A DNA stretch of 64,000 nt from JABJMC01 sp964473745 (lineage in GTDB: Bacteria > Patescibacteriota > Gracilibacteria > UBA1369 > UBA12473): assembly GCA_964473745.1 (NCBI GenBank), contig CAYYQE010000004.1, positions 16,333 to 80,332 on the forward strand, in the 5' to 3' direction. The stretch's first letter is position 1; each line of letters begins with the position of its first letter. This document shows, in pieces, positions 1-8,378 of this stretch. The notes beneath the pieces were generated by a model. That model saw only the letters and a program-made list of their open reading frames with translations, did not search any database and was not told the origin of the DNA. A program made the position numbers and the translations under genes.

Positions 1-1
1 C

Positions 2-154
2 AAAAGAGGCTTAAAAGTAGGTAGTTATTGGCATGGCGCTCCGTTGGAGTTTGCTAAGGACCCTCTTCCTGAGTTTATTGAAAAATGTGAAATTCAAACA
101 CTTGAGGGGCTTAGGCTTTTTACCGATACTCTCAGGCAACACGGGCTGGCTTAA
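2..154 (+). CDS. C-terminal end of an unidentified protein (partial)
   Basis: An open frame enters from the left edge and ends in TAA. It encodes about 50 residues, starting KRGLKVGSYWHGAPLEF and ending DTLRQHGLA. No family is recognisable from this fragment. It lies on the same strand as the paralogue array that follows, but a good promoter separates them, so it is probably a different transcription unit. The frame has no stops, and its end sits 10 bases before the promoter's -35 box, which is why I treat it as a real gene end. Confidence 0.55.
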   Translation, partial: KRGLKVGSYWHGAPLEFAKDPLPEFIEKCEIQTLEGLRLFTDTLRQHGLA

Positions 155-163
155 GATTAGGGC

Positions 164-191
164 TTGACAAGTTTGGATTTGTTGTTAAAAT
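164..191 (+). promoter_or_regulatory. Sigma-70-type promoter of the paralogue array
   Basis: A TTGACA box (164-169) and a TAAAAT box (186-191) are separated by 16 bases. Transcription would start near 198. That leaves a leader of about 24 nt before the ATG at 222 but almost none before an in-frame GTG at 204, which favours the ATG as start. Confidence 0.65.
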
Positions 192-221
192 AGTTGGCCT
201 TATGTGTTATCCACCCACCCC

Positions 222-1439
222 ATGCCACCTAACGTTCCCTATTCGGATCTTGATGCTGACTCTGGGATTCTATCGCCTGAATTTCTAGGAGCTTTGGAGC
301 AATTGAGAGTTGCGCCTGACAATAAATTTTATTCTTTTGTTAATTATAATTTAAAGGGTAATGAAAAAAAGCTTCGTGGCTATCTTAAGAGACGTGAAGC
401 AAAAAAGGCTTTTTATATTCAGGTTAGGCAAGGAGGAGGGATTCTGAGAGAGAAGGATATTGTTGGAAGCCCGTTGATGGTCCAGGCTTTTAAAGAATTT
501 TGGCAACGATTTGATTTAACTCGGGTCCAAGAAGAAGATCCTTTGAGTTTAATGGTCTCTAATTTTTTGAATGCTCTAATTGATTATATTCAATTAGAAA
601 TTGATGCTTTCCAGCAAGTTTTAGCTGGAGAAGAGGCTATTTCGCCTAATAATTATAACCCAACCCAAATGCCGGGAGGTCAGCCAGCGCCAGGAAGGGG
701 CCCGGCACCAGCACCAGGAGGAGCCCCGGCTCCAGCTCCGGGCGGTGGTTCGCCAAACCCTGGTGGCCGCGCGCCAGCCCCGGCTCCAGGTGGTGGTTCG
801 CCAAACCCTGGTGGCCGTCCTCCAAGGCGAGCACCGGGCTCATTGGCCGAAGAAAAAATCCGCGAAGGGAGAGAAGATTTGGAAGAGCGGATGCGTCGTC
901 GCCGAGCTAAAAGGGGTGGCCTTCCGGGCTCTCCAGCTCCTTTGGACCGTAGAGTTCTTGAGCGATTTAAACGGAAAATTGCGGCAATTGAAAGACGAAA
1001 AACTCTACGTGACGCTGGGTTTGACCGTAGAGAAAAAAGTATAAGAGATCGTTATGCTCGGCGAGTGAAAGAATTTGAGAAGCAAGAAAAAGAAATCGAA
1101 AAGCACCCGAACCCTACTGTGGCCCTAGAACGGTTGGAACGAAAAAAGAATACGAATTATGCGGAATTTAGACAAGATCTTCTTTCCCTTTTTGAGAAAC
1201 GAAAGGAGGCCTACGATCAAGATCGGGAAGAGTTACAACAAATAGCAATAGATGCCGGACTTGATTCCACCTTCCTAGGGGCCTTTTTAGATGCCGCTTT
1301 TGACCAGGATGGCTACGATTACAAAAGCCTTAGCGCCCCTACTGAAATAGAAAAATTAGATACCGCTACGCAGGACATGAAAAGTCGCCTTCACGAGCTT
1401 CTTGTGCGCCTTTCAGATGATTGTGAAGATCCTTTTTAA
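222..1439 (+). CDS. Paralogue array gene 1: one repeat domain, PG-rich linker, basic coiled-coil tail
   Basis: Not a family I recognise. Residues of about 20-145 form one copy of the domain shared by the next four genes: a hydrophobic N-terminal segment, an aromatic-VN motif (SFVNYN), a basic helix, an EKDIVG stretch, an F-x-x-F-W-Q-R-F-D-L helix, and an acidic-aromatic helix ending in a LAGEEA-type cap. A Pro/Gly/Ala linker with two copies of a 16-residue repeat follows. The last part, of about 190 residues, is charged and Lys/Arg/Glu-rich and is predicted to be coiled coil. There is no signal peptide or membrane segment, so a cytoplasmic location is inferred. The ATG at 222 (MPPNVPY) is preferred over the upstream GTG because of the promoter position and because the sister genes also start MPP or MPL. 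The gap to the next gene is 18 bp, consistent with an operon. Confidence 0.8.
   Translation: MPPNVPYSDLDADSGILSPEFLGALEQLRVAPDNKFYSFVNYNLKGNEKKLRGYLKRREAKKAFYIQVRQGGGILREKDIVGSPLMVQAFKEFWQRFDLTRVQEEDPLSLMVSNFLNALIDYIQLEIDAFQQVLAGEEAISPNNYNPTQMPGGQPAPGRGPAPAPGGAPAPAPGGGSPNPGGRAPAPAPGGGSPNPGGRPPRRAPGSLAEEKIREGREDLEERMRRRRAKRGGLPGSPAPLDRRVLERFKRKIAAIERRKTLRDAGFDRREKSIRDRYARRVKEFEKQEKEIEKHPNPTVALERLERKKNTNYAEFRQDLLSLFEKRKEAYDQDREELQQIAIDAGLDSTFLGAFLDAAFDQDGYDYKSLSAPTEIEKLDTATQDMKSRLHELLVRLSDDCEDPF
723..818 (+). repeat. Two tandem 48-bp units in the linker of array gene 1
   Basis: Two consecutive 48-bp units, each encoding APAPAPGGGSPNPGGR, sit in the linker between the domain and the coiled coil. 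The DNA copies are nearly identical, differing mainly in a few third positions. This suggests recent slippage or duplication and possible length variation between strains. Confidence 0.75.
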
Positions 1440-1457
1440 ACTTTTTAATTTTAAAAT

Positions 1458-2717
1458 ATGAAACCCGGCCCATCCACCCCCGCAGCTTCCCCAGCTAGCA
1501 CCCCAGACAATCTTAGAGAAAGATTGGATCAATTTATGCCTTTGCTAAAAAGGCCGCTTTCGTTGGAGGTGATTAGGAAGGTTAAAGACGCTGATATTGA
1601 CGGAATTCGCCAGCTGGTTAATGCTAGGCAAAAACATGTAGTAACTTATCGAAATGCCAAGTTTGGGGTTGGGGCTGTCGGTATGACCCCTTCCGCAAAA
1701 GATTGTATTTTTCTAAGCGATCAACGTGATGTTTTTGCCCGGGTTTGGGATGAGTTAGGTCTTTATGAAATTTTTCGTGCCGGTTTTCGTGATGGCAATT
1801 ATAATGACTTTAAGGCTTATATGGAAGTTTTGATAACTCATGCTCAAGACGAGCTTGCTTTGTTTGAGTGGAGAGTGAGCAACGACCCAAAACTAGATCA
1901 TGCTCTGCAAATTGCTGGGGCAATTGAAAGGGAGATGCAAGCTGTTTTGCCAGATTCCTATCAAAAAGTTAACCTTTTAACCCCCGAAAAAGCTCAAGAG
2001 TTTGCTCTTAAGTTTAAAATGGATTTAGCTTATTTTGAAAGTAATCCGGCCTTTGTTGACCCTGATCGTTTACCGCTTATCTTCCATAAAATTTGGCTTA
2101 TTTTTGACTTAAATATGCTGACCTCTTCTGATGTTAGAAGACGATATTTTATGGATGCTTTGAGTCGTTATCTTCGTCTTAAGTTGGCGGACTGTGAAAC
2201 TCGAGCGGCAGGAGGGGTGGTTCAACCTTCTTCTGGAGATGAAGACTTTGTTATGTTGCCGCCTCAGCCTTCAGGGCCGAGAAGGGAAGGGTTGCCTTCA
2301 AGTCTCCCACCAGATTTTGCGGAAGCACTAATGGAGTTAGAAGCCCCACCGGATGGATTGTTTTTTGATTATGTGAATAGTTTGGCCCCAGAAAAAGCTA
2401 CCCCCATGGCACGACGCCGAAAGAAAAAATTGGAGCTTTATGAGGGTGTCCGGAAAGGAACAGCCAAGATGAAGGCTAATGATATTTTGTTGTTTCTTTC
2501 GGTTGTTAGAAATTTTAAAGAAGTTTGGGATCGATTTGATTTAGAAGATTTACAAGATAGCGACCCAACAAGCATCCTTATTTTTAACTTTATAAATAAG
2601 TTGATGCAGCGAGCACAAGCTGAGCTGGCTGCTTTTGAAAGCGTTGCACAAGGCCGAAGGGCTGATCCGGCGACGCCAGATTCTGTTACTGAGCTTTCTG
2701 ATTCTTCACCAATTTAA
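1458..2717 (+). CDS. Paralogue array gene 2: three repeat domains
   Basis: No recognised family. Three diverged copies of the array domain can be seen. Copy one spans roughly residues 25-160 (FMPLLKRPLS through LALFEWRVS). Copy two spans about 165-260 (VNLLTPEKAQ, then IFHKIWLIFDL, then CETRAAGG). Copy three spans about 285-405 (DYVNSLAPEKA, then FKEVWDRFDL, then AAFESVAQGRR). Copy three is closest to the single domain of gene 1. Unlike its neighbours it lacks a long coiled-coil tail and ends soon after copy three. The ATG lies in an A/T-rich stretch without a Shine-Dalgarno sequence, 18 bp after gene 1; the next gene follows after 12 bp. It is probably co-transcribed with them, and its function is unknown. 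Confidence 0.8.
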   Translation: MKPGPSTPAASPASTPDNLRERLDQFMPLLKRPLSLEVIRKVKDADIDGIRQLVNARQKHVVTYRNAKFGVGAVGMTPSAKDCIFLSDQRDVFARVWDELGLYEIFRAGFRDGNYNDFKAYMEVLITHAQDELALFEWRVSNDPKLDHALQIAGAIEREMQAVLPDSYQKVNLLTPEKAQEFALKFKMDLAYFESNPAFVDPDRLPLIFHKIWLIFDLNMLTSSDVRRRYFMDALSRYLRLKLADCETRAAGGVVQPSSGDEDFVMLPPQPSGPRREGLPSSLPPDFAEALMELEAPPDGLFFDYVNSLAPEKATPMARRRKKKLELYEGVRKGTAKMKANDILLFLSVVRNFKEVWDRFDLEDLQDSDPTSILIFNFINKLMQRAQAELAAFESVAQGRRADPATPDSVTELSDSSPI

Positions 2718-2729
2718 TTTTATTTTATT

Positions 2730-3944
2730 ATGCCCCCTTCAAAATTTCCCACCGCCGCCCCAGCTAATGAACCTTTGCTGCCGCCCCAAACGCAAGCTTT
2801 GCTTGATCCGCTTAGTGGGGCTCCAGACCCCGGGTTTTATACTTGGGTAAATGGTCTTGAGCCCAAAAAGGCGGGCATTTATCTTCAGTCTCGACAGCGA
2901 AAATTAGATTTTTATAAAAATTGTAAGGGTGATGATTCTGTGACAATGGGCGAAAAGCATATTTTTTGCCATGGTCCCCGGGCATGTTTATTTAAAGAGG
3001 CCTGGCAGCAACTGGGTTTAGAAGAGCTTGTTGAAGAAGATTTTTTAAATCCGGGGTTTCATTATTTCTTAAATGTCCTAATTAAATATTTACAGATGGA
3101 GATTGATGCTTTGGAACAATTAATTGAAACTGGACAGGCTGAGGCGCCTATTGTTGAACCCGAAGAACCGCCCACGGTTGGTGCTTATGTTGAGCCTGCG
3201 GAGTCGGATGAAGATTGTAACGATGAGGATAGTTTTGTGGATCCACAGCCAACGGTTGTGGTCCCGCGGCCATTGCCGCAAGCTCAACTCCCGCCGTTGC
3301 CGAGTGGCATTAGCGTGACTCAACAACGAGTCCAGGCTTCTATCCCGCAGCCTGCCTTGCCGCTAAGTCCGGCGGTTATGCTTCCGCGGGATTTGAGACA
3401 AGAGGCGGTTGATGGTTGTGCTGAATTAAAAAATAATTTTACTGAAGATGGTTTATCTTCTCGAGTTTTTGCTTTTGACGAAAAAGCGACCAAGCTTGTT
3501 TTTAAGCCTAAACAAGAGGCTGTGGCCTCCTTGGAAAGACAGGCAAAAGAGGGCTTTTTTAAGGGCCTTTTAATGAAGGGTCAAATCTCCAAGGCTCGAG
3601 CTGAAATGAAGCAAGCTGAAAAGTGGCTTAATCGTTGCAATATTGGAATGGCAAAACAGAGAAGCAAAATGCTTACTATTGTCGCTCGTATTGAAAGCTT
3701 GATTGATGCTCTTCCTGCTAGTGGGGCAAATAATTATGATGTTGACCTTGTTTTGTCAGAAATTTATAGTGCCCGAAAAAAGCTTCCTAAAATAAAAACT
3801 GAGCTAGCGTCCATGCTTGAAGCACATGAAATGGAATTGAAGCAGCTAGAGGTTTATCTCGTAAGATCTCATGGGACAAGTAGCCTATCTAGAACGGCTC
3901 AAAACGCTAAGGTCCAAGCTATTGTGACCGGGCAAAATTCTTAA
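2730..3944 (+). CDS. Paralogue array gene 3: one repeat domain plus coiled-coil tail
   Basis: No recognised family. Residues of about 20-140 form one domain copy, with the WVNGLEPKKAG motif, a basic LQSRQRKLDFY helix, FKEAWQQLGL and a closing IDALEQLIETGQAE helix. An acidic and proline-rich linker follows (about 140-215). The C-terminal portion, of about 190 residues, is strongly helical and charged (for example LERQAKEGFFKGLLMKGQ and EMKQAEKWLNRC). The order domain, linker, coiled coil matches genes 1, 4 and 5. There is no signal peptide or membrane span. The start is MPPSKFP in an A/T-rich context without a Shine-Dalgarno sequence. Confidence 0.8.
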   Translation: MPPSKFPTAAPANEPLLPPQTQALLDPLSGAPDPGFYTWVNGLEPKKAGIYLQSRQRKLDFYKNCKGDDSVTMGEKHIFCHGPRACLFKEAWQQLGLEELVEEDFLNPGFHYFLNVLIKYLQMEIDALEQLIETGQAEAPIVEPEEPPTVGAYVEPAESDEDCNDEDSFVDPQPTVVVPRPLPQAQLPPLPSGISVTQQRVQASIPQPALPLSPAVMLPRDLRQEAVDGCAELKNNFTEDGLSSRVFAFDEKATKLVFKPKQEAVASLERQAKEGFFKGLLMKGQISKARAEMKQAEKWLNRCNIGMAKQRSKMLTIVARIESLIDALPASGANNYDVDLVLSEIYSARKKLPKIKTELASMLEAHEMELKQLEVYLVRSHGTSSLSRTAQNAKVQAIVTGQNS

Positions 3945-3962
3945 TTATTAAGTTTAACTTTT

Positions 3963-5573
3963 ATGACTTTAGTCGGCCCAGAACCACCATCACTTTCTCC
4001 AGAATTGCCCGAAGATTTTGTGGGAATAATAACTAACCTAAAGCAGCCACCGCTGCAGGAGCTTTGTGATTGGATTAATGGGATACCAACAGAGTCCGCA
4101 GCTATTTATGCAGATGTCGGCCGAGAAACATTAAAAGTTGTTCGGGAGAAGCCTCTGGCTGATTTACAAATTGGGAATTTTAGCTGTGGTTGGAAGAGAT
4201 GGCAAACTGCTTTCCAGAGAGTCTGGAAATATTCCATAGAGAAGGAGGGATATAGAGAGGGCCCGCCCTTTGAAGCCTTTGTGGAGACTTGGACTGCTTA
4301 TGTTTCTTTTGAATTAGAGCAACTTGAAAAACGGGCTAACGGAGAAACCGTTTCGCCCCCTAGTTCGGAGCCAGAAGACAATGATCCAGGTTTTGAGGCT
4401 TTTAAAAAAGCTTTTGCTCCTGACCAGGCAAAGGAGGAAGAGCAACCCTCTTATCAGGATTTTGAGGAAGCGATTGATTTTTTGCGACAGCCGCCGACTC
4501 CGGAACTTTGTGAGTGGATTAATAGTCTATCCTTAGAAGAGGCAGCCTCTTTTGTAGAATCACAAAACGTTGCTTTAGCGAGTGTTGTTGGAATCCTTCC
4601 TTCTGAATTAACGATAACACTTTTTCCTTGTGCTTGGGGCGAACGGCAGCAAGCTTTTTTTGATGTTTCCCGAAAATTTGCGGTAACGTCTTCTCCTGAT
4701 CGTGAAGAGGGATCGGGTTTTGCGACTTTTGTAGAGGCTTGGGTTTTTTACGCTATCCTTGAAACCAAACTGCTGACTAAGAGGACGCGGGGCGAGTTAG
4801 TTGCGCCGCCGCCTACAGGTTTAGATGAGGCGTCTGTTGCTGGGGTTAATAGTTTCAAGCCAAGAACAGCGGCTATTTCTTTAAGAAGGTATCAAAGGAG
4901 GTTAGATTTATATGAAAGGGTTTTGGCGGGCGAAGAAAGTATGAGGCGAGCTGATATTGTTGGGCTGCCCATGACGGCCGTGGCTTTTCATCAAAGGTGG
5001 GACAAGATGGGTCTCGGTGAATCTTGTGATGGTGCTTCTGGATTTGGTTTTGATCGTTTAATAGAAGATTTGATTGCGCAAACAGCGTTGATGGTAGGGG
5101 CGCTAACACAGCGGGCCGCCGGAGAAGAGGTTGGGGTTAGAGAAGAAGACGCAGAAGCAGAGGACCTTACACGAGCTGATATTATAGCTAAACGCGGGAA
5201 TGTAAAACGCCGCGTTGAAGAAGCTTTTGAAGCATCAGGAAGAGAGATTGAAAATATTCAGGGTAGTTACACGGAGGATTTAATAGAAACTCATCAGGCT
5301 TTGGGCGTTGCTGATGTTCGATTGCAAAATTTGCGTGAATGGGTAATTAGAGAAGAGGAGGCGCTTTTAAGGCGGTTAACAGATTTTCGAAAAAATGATT
5401 ATTCGCAACTTGTTATTAAAAGATCTCAACGAGTATTGGGGGAGATGATGTCTAAATTAGAAAAAATTGAGACTGATTTGAAGGAAAAAACTACGCACAT
5501 AGATAATGAGCTTATGAGTGTTTCAGGCATAGTAAATCGGGTTCTTGGGGATATTGATAAAACAAAGAATTAA
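3963..5573 (+). CDS. Paralogue array gene 4: three repeat domains plus coiled-coil tail
   Basis: No recognised family. Two adjacent copies of a subtype with the motif LCDWIN or LCEWIN, an internal FSCGW or FPCAW segment, an FEAFVETW or FATFVEAW helix and a closing E-x-L-x-x-R-x-x-GE cap lie at about residues 15-130 and 165-280. A third copy, closer to the gene 1 and 3 subtype (VNSFKPRTAA, LDLYERVLAGEESMRRADIVG), spans about 290-395. The last part, of about 140 residues, is charged and helical, with heptad-like spacing, and ends near LGDIDKTKN. The gene is 18 bp downstream of gene 3 and 11 bp upstream of gene 5. The mixture of two subtypes in one chain points to domain shuffling inside the array. 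Confidence 0.8.
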   Translation: MTLVGPEPPSLSPELPEDFVGIITNLKQPPLQELCDWINGIPTESAAIYADVGRETLKVVREKPLADLQIGNFSCGWKRWQTAFQRVWKYSIEKEGYREGPPFEAFVETWTAYVSFELEQLEKRANGETVSPPSSEPEDNDPGFEAFKKAFAPDQAKEEEQPSYQDFEEAIDFLRQPPTPELCEWINSLSLEEAASFVESQNVALASVVGILPSELTITLFPCAWGERQQAFFDVSRKFAVTSSPDREEGSGFATFVEAWVFYAILETKLLTKRTRGELVAPPPTGLDEASVAGVNSFKPRTAAISLRRYQRRLDLYERVLAGEESMRRADIVGLPMTAVAFHQRWDKMGLGESCDGASGFGFDRLIEDLIAQTALMVGALTQRAAGEEVGVREEDAEAEDLTRADIIAKRGNVKRRVEEAFEASGREIENIQGSYTEDLIETHQALGVADVRLQNLREWVIREEEALLRRLTDFRKNDYSQLVIKRSQRVLGEMMSKLEKIETDLKEKTTHIDNELMSVSGIVNRVLGDIDKTKN

Positions 5574-5584
5574 CTAAAAAATTT

Positions 5585-6820
5585 ATGCCTTTAGATACTT
5601 CAGAACCATTACCAATTCCTCCATTTGCGGCGGTAGAAAATTTTGGCCAGGCAATTGGGTTTTTGCGGCGCCCGCCCAAGAAAGGACTTTGTGAGTGGGT
5701 AAACAACTGCGGCCAGGCGGTTGCGTCTACGTATGCTGGGGGGAGTTCGGAAATATTAAAGCTTGCTATGGGAAAGCCAGCAGATGATTTAGTGCTTGAG
5801 GATTTTAATTGTGCTTGGGAATATTGGAAAATGGCTTTTCGTCAGGTATGGGATATTTATAAGCTCGAAGAGGAAACTGATCGCGGAGATGGGTCGCATT
5901 TTGAAGCTTTTGTGGAGGCTTGGGTTTTTTATATGGCTTATGAAACAAAATTGCTAGTTAAGCGGGCGCGAGGTGAGCACGTGACACCCTCTGACTCGGA
6001 GGTAGAAAATAAGGAGGAATTGTTTAACAGAAGGTTGCTAGAATTAGTGGCGCCCTTAGATGATGAGAATTTCCTTGATAGTATTAACCGGATGACTCCA
6101 GAGAGGGCTGGGGAAGCTGTGACAGGGATTAATGCTTTAATTTCTATGGTGACAAATCATTCGTTAGATTCGTTGGAGTTGACTGATTTTACATGTAATT
6201 GCCAGGCTAGAAATATGCTTTTCCATGATGTTTGGCTTCAGTTCCATTTAAAACATGTTGCGGATCGCTCTACGGGAATATTCCCGGCTTTTAAAAAGGC
6301 TTGGCTCCAATATATACAGCAAGAAAAAGCGTTGTTTGGGATGCGAAGGGATGGGGAAGTTTTGGATGAGGGTGAGGAGGCGACAGCGGAAGATTTTGGG
6401 AGTCAGGCAATGGCTGTAATTGAAGAAGCTCCAACTGTGTTAGATGCTAGTTCTATTCAAACAATAAATGGATTTTCACCTAAGTTTGCGACAAGGGCTG
6501 TAAGGTCTCGTAAAAGAAAGTTGCGTTTTTACGAAAAGGTATTGAGCGGAGAAGAGCAAATGGAAAGGCGGCACATTGTTGGCTTGGTAGGGACTGTTTC
6601 GAGGTTTAAGGAGTTTTGGGACGAATTGGACCCCGCGGACGAAGGGGCTGTTCACGAGTTAGTGCGAGATTTAAAGACACGGATTGAGGTAGAGGTAGGA
6701 GCTTTGGAGAAAAGGGGGACAGGGGGACTGGTGGAAGGAGAAAAAGTGGAGGGGCCGGAGGATTTAGTAGTAAAATTTTTTGTCTACGTTAGATCAAATT
6801 GCAGAAGATTTATCAAATGA
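5585..6820 (+). CDS. Paralogue array gene 5, 5' part (broken at a scaffold gap)
   Basis: Three domain copies, as in gene 4: an LCEWVN-type copy (about residues 10-130), a SINRMTPERAG copy (about 145-255) and a VLSGEEQMERRHIVG copy (about 285-375). The frame as given ends in TGA at 6820, after a run of six T (6776-6781). If one T is removed, the frame runs on into the sequence that continues beyond the gap (STLDQIAEDLSND), so this and the piece at 6935 are very likely one gene of about 570 codons. The stop here is therefore probably an assembly or homopolymer error at a contig end. A genuine frameshift is the alternative. Confidence 0.75.
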   Translation: MPLDTSEPLPIPPFAAVENFGQAIGFLRRPPKKGLCEWVNNCGQAVASTYAGGSSEILKLAMGKPADDLVLEDFNCAWEYWKMAFRQVWDIYKLEEETDRGDGSHFEAFVEAWVFYMAYETKLLVKRARGEHVTPSDSEVENKEELFNRRLLELVAPLDDENFLDSINRMTPERAGEAVTGINALISMVTNHSLDSLELTDFTCNCQARNMLFHDVWLQFHLKHVADRSTGIFPAFKKAWLQYIQQEKALFGMRRDGEVLDEGEEATAEDFGSQAMAVIEEAPTVLDASSIQTINGFSPKFATRAVRSRKRKLRFYEKVLSGEEQMERRHIVGLVGTVSRFKEFWDELDPADEGAVHELVRDLKTRIEVEVGALEKRGTGGLVEGEKVEGPEDLVVKFFVYVRSNCRRFIK

Positions 6821-6833
6821 TATTTTTGGGTTG
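6779..6833. repeat. Left copy of the 55-bp duplication at the gap edge
   Basis: These 55 bases are identical to 6934-6988 on the other side of the N run. An exact overlap of this size at contig ends is typical of de Bruijn assemblers with a k-mer near 55, so it is most simply one locus written twice. Confidence 0.9.
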
Positions 6834-6933
6834 NNNNNNNNNNNNNNNNNNNNNNNNNNNNNNNNNNNNNNNNNNNNNNNNNNNNNNNNNNNNNNNNNNN
6901 NNNNNNNNNNNNNNNNNNNNNNNNNNNNNNNNN
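6834..6933. other. 100-N scaffold gap
   Basis: Exactly 100 N, the usual placeholder for a gap of unknown size. The same 55 bp flank it on both sides, which argues that the real gap length is negative and that the contigs overlap. Confidence 0.97.
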
Positions 6934-6988
6934 TTTGTCTACGTTAGATCAAATTGCAGAAGATTTATCAAATGATATTTTTGGGTTG
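6934..6988. repeat. Right copy of the 55-bp duplication at the gap edge
   Basis: Identical to 6779-6833. It probably represents the same genomic bases. Confidence 0.9.
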
Positions 6989-7399
6989 GCTCAAGACTTA
7001 AAACCTATTATCGAGAGGGCTCAATCTTTTCAGCCGACGACGAATCTTCCTCAAAAAATTGCGGAAGCTGAACAGACTATTAGAAGCGAATTTTCTGGTT
7101 TAATTCAGAGCGCAAAAGATGGGCGGAGGGGGGTAACACCTGAATTAAGAGATCGGCACTCAGTTGTTGCGAGCGCTTTTGGTAGTTTGATCGCTCTAGA
7201 GGTGAAGGCGAAAACAATGCTGAGAGATTATTTGCAATGCTTAACAGGGGTTGATGATGAGATCGATGATGATGCTTCTTTGGTTTTATTAAAAAAATTG
7301 ATAACAGACCTTGAAGGTGAGGTTGATCGAATAAGGCTTCAAATAAAGTCTGACGCCGACACGATTGGTGGGGTTTTGAATAACTTAGGTCATCGCTGA
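6935..7399 (+). CDS. Paralogue array gene 5, 3' part: helical tail
   Basis: About 150 residues of helical, charged sequence, starting STLDQIAEDLSND and ending GGVLNNLGHR. This is the tail type expected after the domain copies of gene 5 and resembles the tail of gene 4 in length and character. The apparent TTG start lies inside the duplicated 55 bp and is not a real start. The stop overlaps the end of the convergent amidohydrolase by 15 bp. Confidence 0.7.
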   Translation: MSTLDQIAEDLSNDIFGLAQDLKPIIERAQSFQPTTNLPQKIAEAEQTIRSEFSGLIQSAKDGRRGVTPELRDRHSVVASAFGSLIALEVKAKTMLRDYLQCLTGVDDEIDDDASLVLLKKLITDLEGEVDRIRLQIKSDADTIGGVLNNLGHR

Positions 7400-8362
7400 T
7401 TCTAAGATTTCTCGTCCGTTAGTTGTGGCGATTTTTACTAATTCCTCCACGTCGTAATAGCGGCAGTTTTCGATGAGAAAAAGTAATTCTTCGAATACGT
7501 CGCCGTCAATAAATGGGCAGAAATAGTCGTGAACATTGTCGACTCCGAGAGCGACTTTTACGCCGGCCTCCACAAGTTGGGGAACAGGAGCGATGGAGTT
7601 GTGAACTGGGGCGGTTTTGTCGCGCATTTGCACGCCGTCGATCATGGAGCGAGGGCAAACAATGACTGGCATGTCGGCTTCTTTGATGAGCTTAATTACC
7701 TCGTGCATGTAGTCGTCGGGTTGCGCGGCGAGCGAGCAGCAATGAACTGCGTTGACGCGGCCTTGCAGGCCGTGCTCGATGGCTTTGCGAGCAAGGAGTT
7801 CGGTGTCTTTTTCGTCGGGATCGTTGTTTTGGTCAATGTGAACGTCGACTGTTTTGTTGTGTTTTTTGGCCATTTCAAAAATGTAGTCGAGGTGCTCGGC
7901 TTGGTGGGGGCGGTCGCGGGATGGGAGGCCGCCGAGGACGTCTACGTAAGGGGCGGCTTTTTCAATCCATTCTTGGGCCTCGGGGGTCATGGCGCCTTCG
8001 AGAACTTGGGAGCAGAGCTGGATTTCGATTTGGTCAGCGTATTTTTCCTTTACGGCGAGGGCGGCCTCAACGCACATCATCCCAACTGTGTTATCTACAT
8101 CTATGTTGGTGCGCGTTAGGGTGCACCCTTGGGCAATCATTCGTTCGGCGCTTAAAGAAATTCTCTTTATCAAATTTTCGGGCGTGTAGCCTTCTTTGAT
8201 TTGTTTCCATAAATCCCATTTGACCTCCATGGAGTCCAGGGTCATTTCTAGAGTTTCTGGAGAAATCACATAGGCTTTATCAAAATGAGCGTGACAAGAA
8301 ACAAGCCCGCCGTTTGCAGTAATTTTTTCGCGGAGCAAAGCATGAAGATCCCAAGGTTCCAT
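7385..8362 (-). CDS. Cytosine-deaminase-like metal-dependent amidohydrolase
   Basis: Belongs to the amidohydrolase superfamily in the CodA/AtzC-like group that deaminates or hydrolyses N-heterocycles. Visible motifs are: the first metal site HAHFDK near the N-terminus; VDVHIDQNND around residue 175, equivalent to the HxDE strand of cytosine deaminase; NAVHCCSLA, the GHC-like strand; and LGVDNVHDYF, the catalytic Asp strand. At 325 residues it is shorter than typical CodA (about 400), and the N-terminus starts almost at the metal site, so much of the usual small beta-sandwich domain is missing. It lies 16 bp downstream of argH on the same strand, suggesting one operon. The substrate cannot be assigned. 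Confidence 0.75.
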   Translation of the reverse strand: MEPWDLHALLREKITANGGLVSCHAHFDKAYVISPETLEMTLDSMEVKWDLWKQIKEGYTPENLIKRISLSAERMIAQGCTLTRTNIDVDNTVGMMCVEAALAVKEKYADQIEIQLCSQVLEGAMTPEAQEWIEKAAPYVDVLGGLPSRDRPHQAEHLDYIFEMAKKHNKTVDVHIDQNNDPDEKDTELLARKAIEHGLQGRVNAVHCCSLAAQPDDYMHEVIKLIKEADMPVIVCPRSMIDGVQMRDKTAPVHNSIAPVPQLVEAGVKVALGVDNVHDYFCPFIDGDVFEELLFLIENCRYYDVEELVKIATTNGREILESAMT

Positions 8363-8378
8363 ATTTAAAAATTAAGAA

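Noticed and set aside
6776..6833. Programmed ribosomal frameshift in array gene 5
   Set aside because: The required shift is +1 at a six-T run at a contig edge. A sequencing or assembly slip is a simpler explanation.
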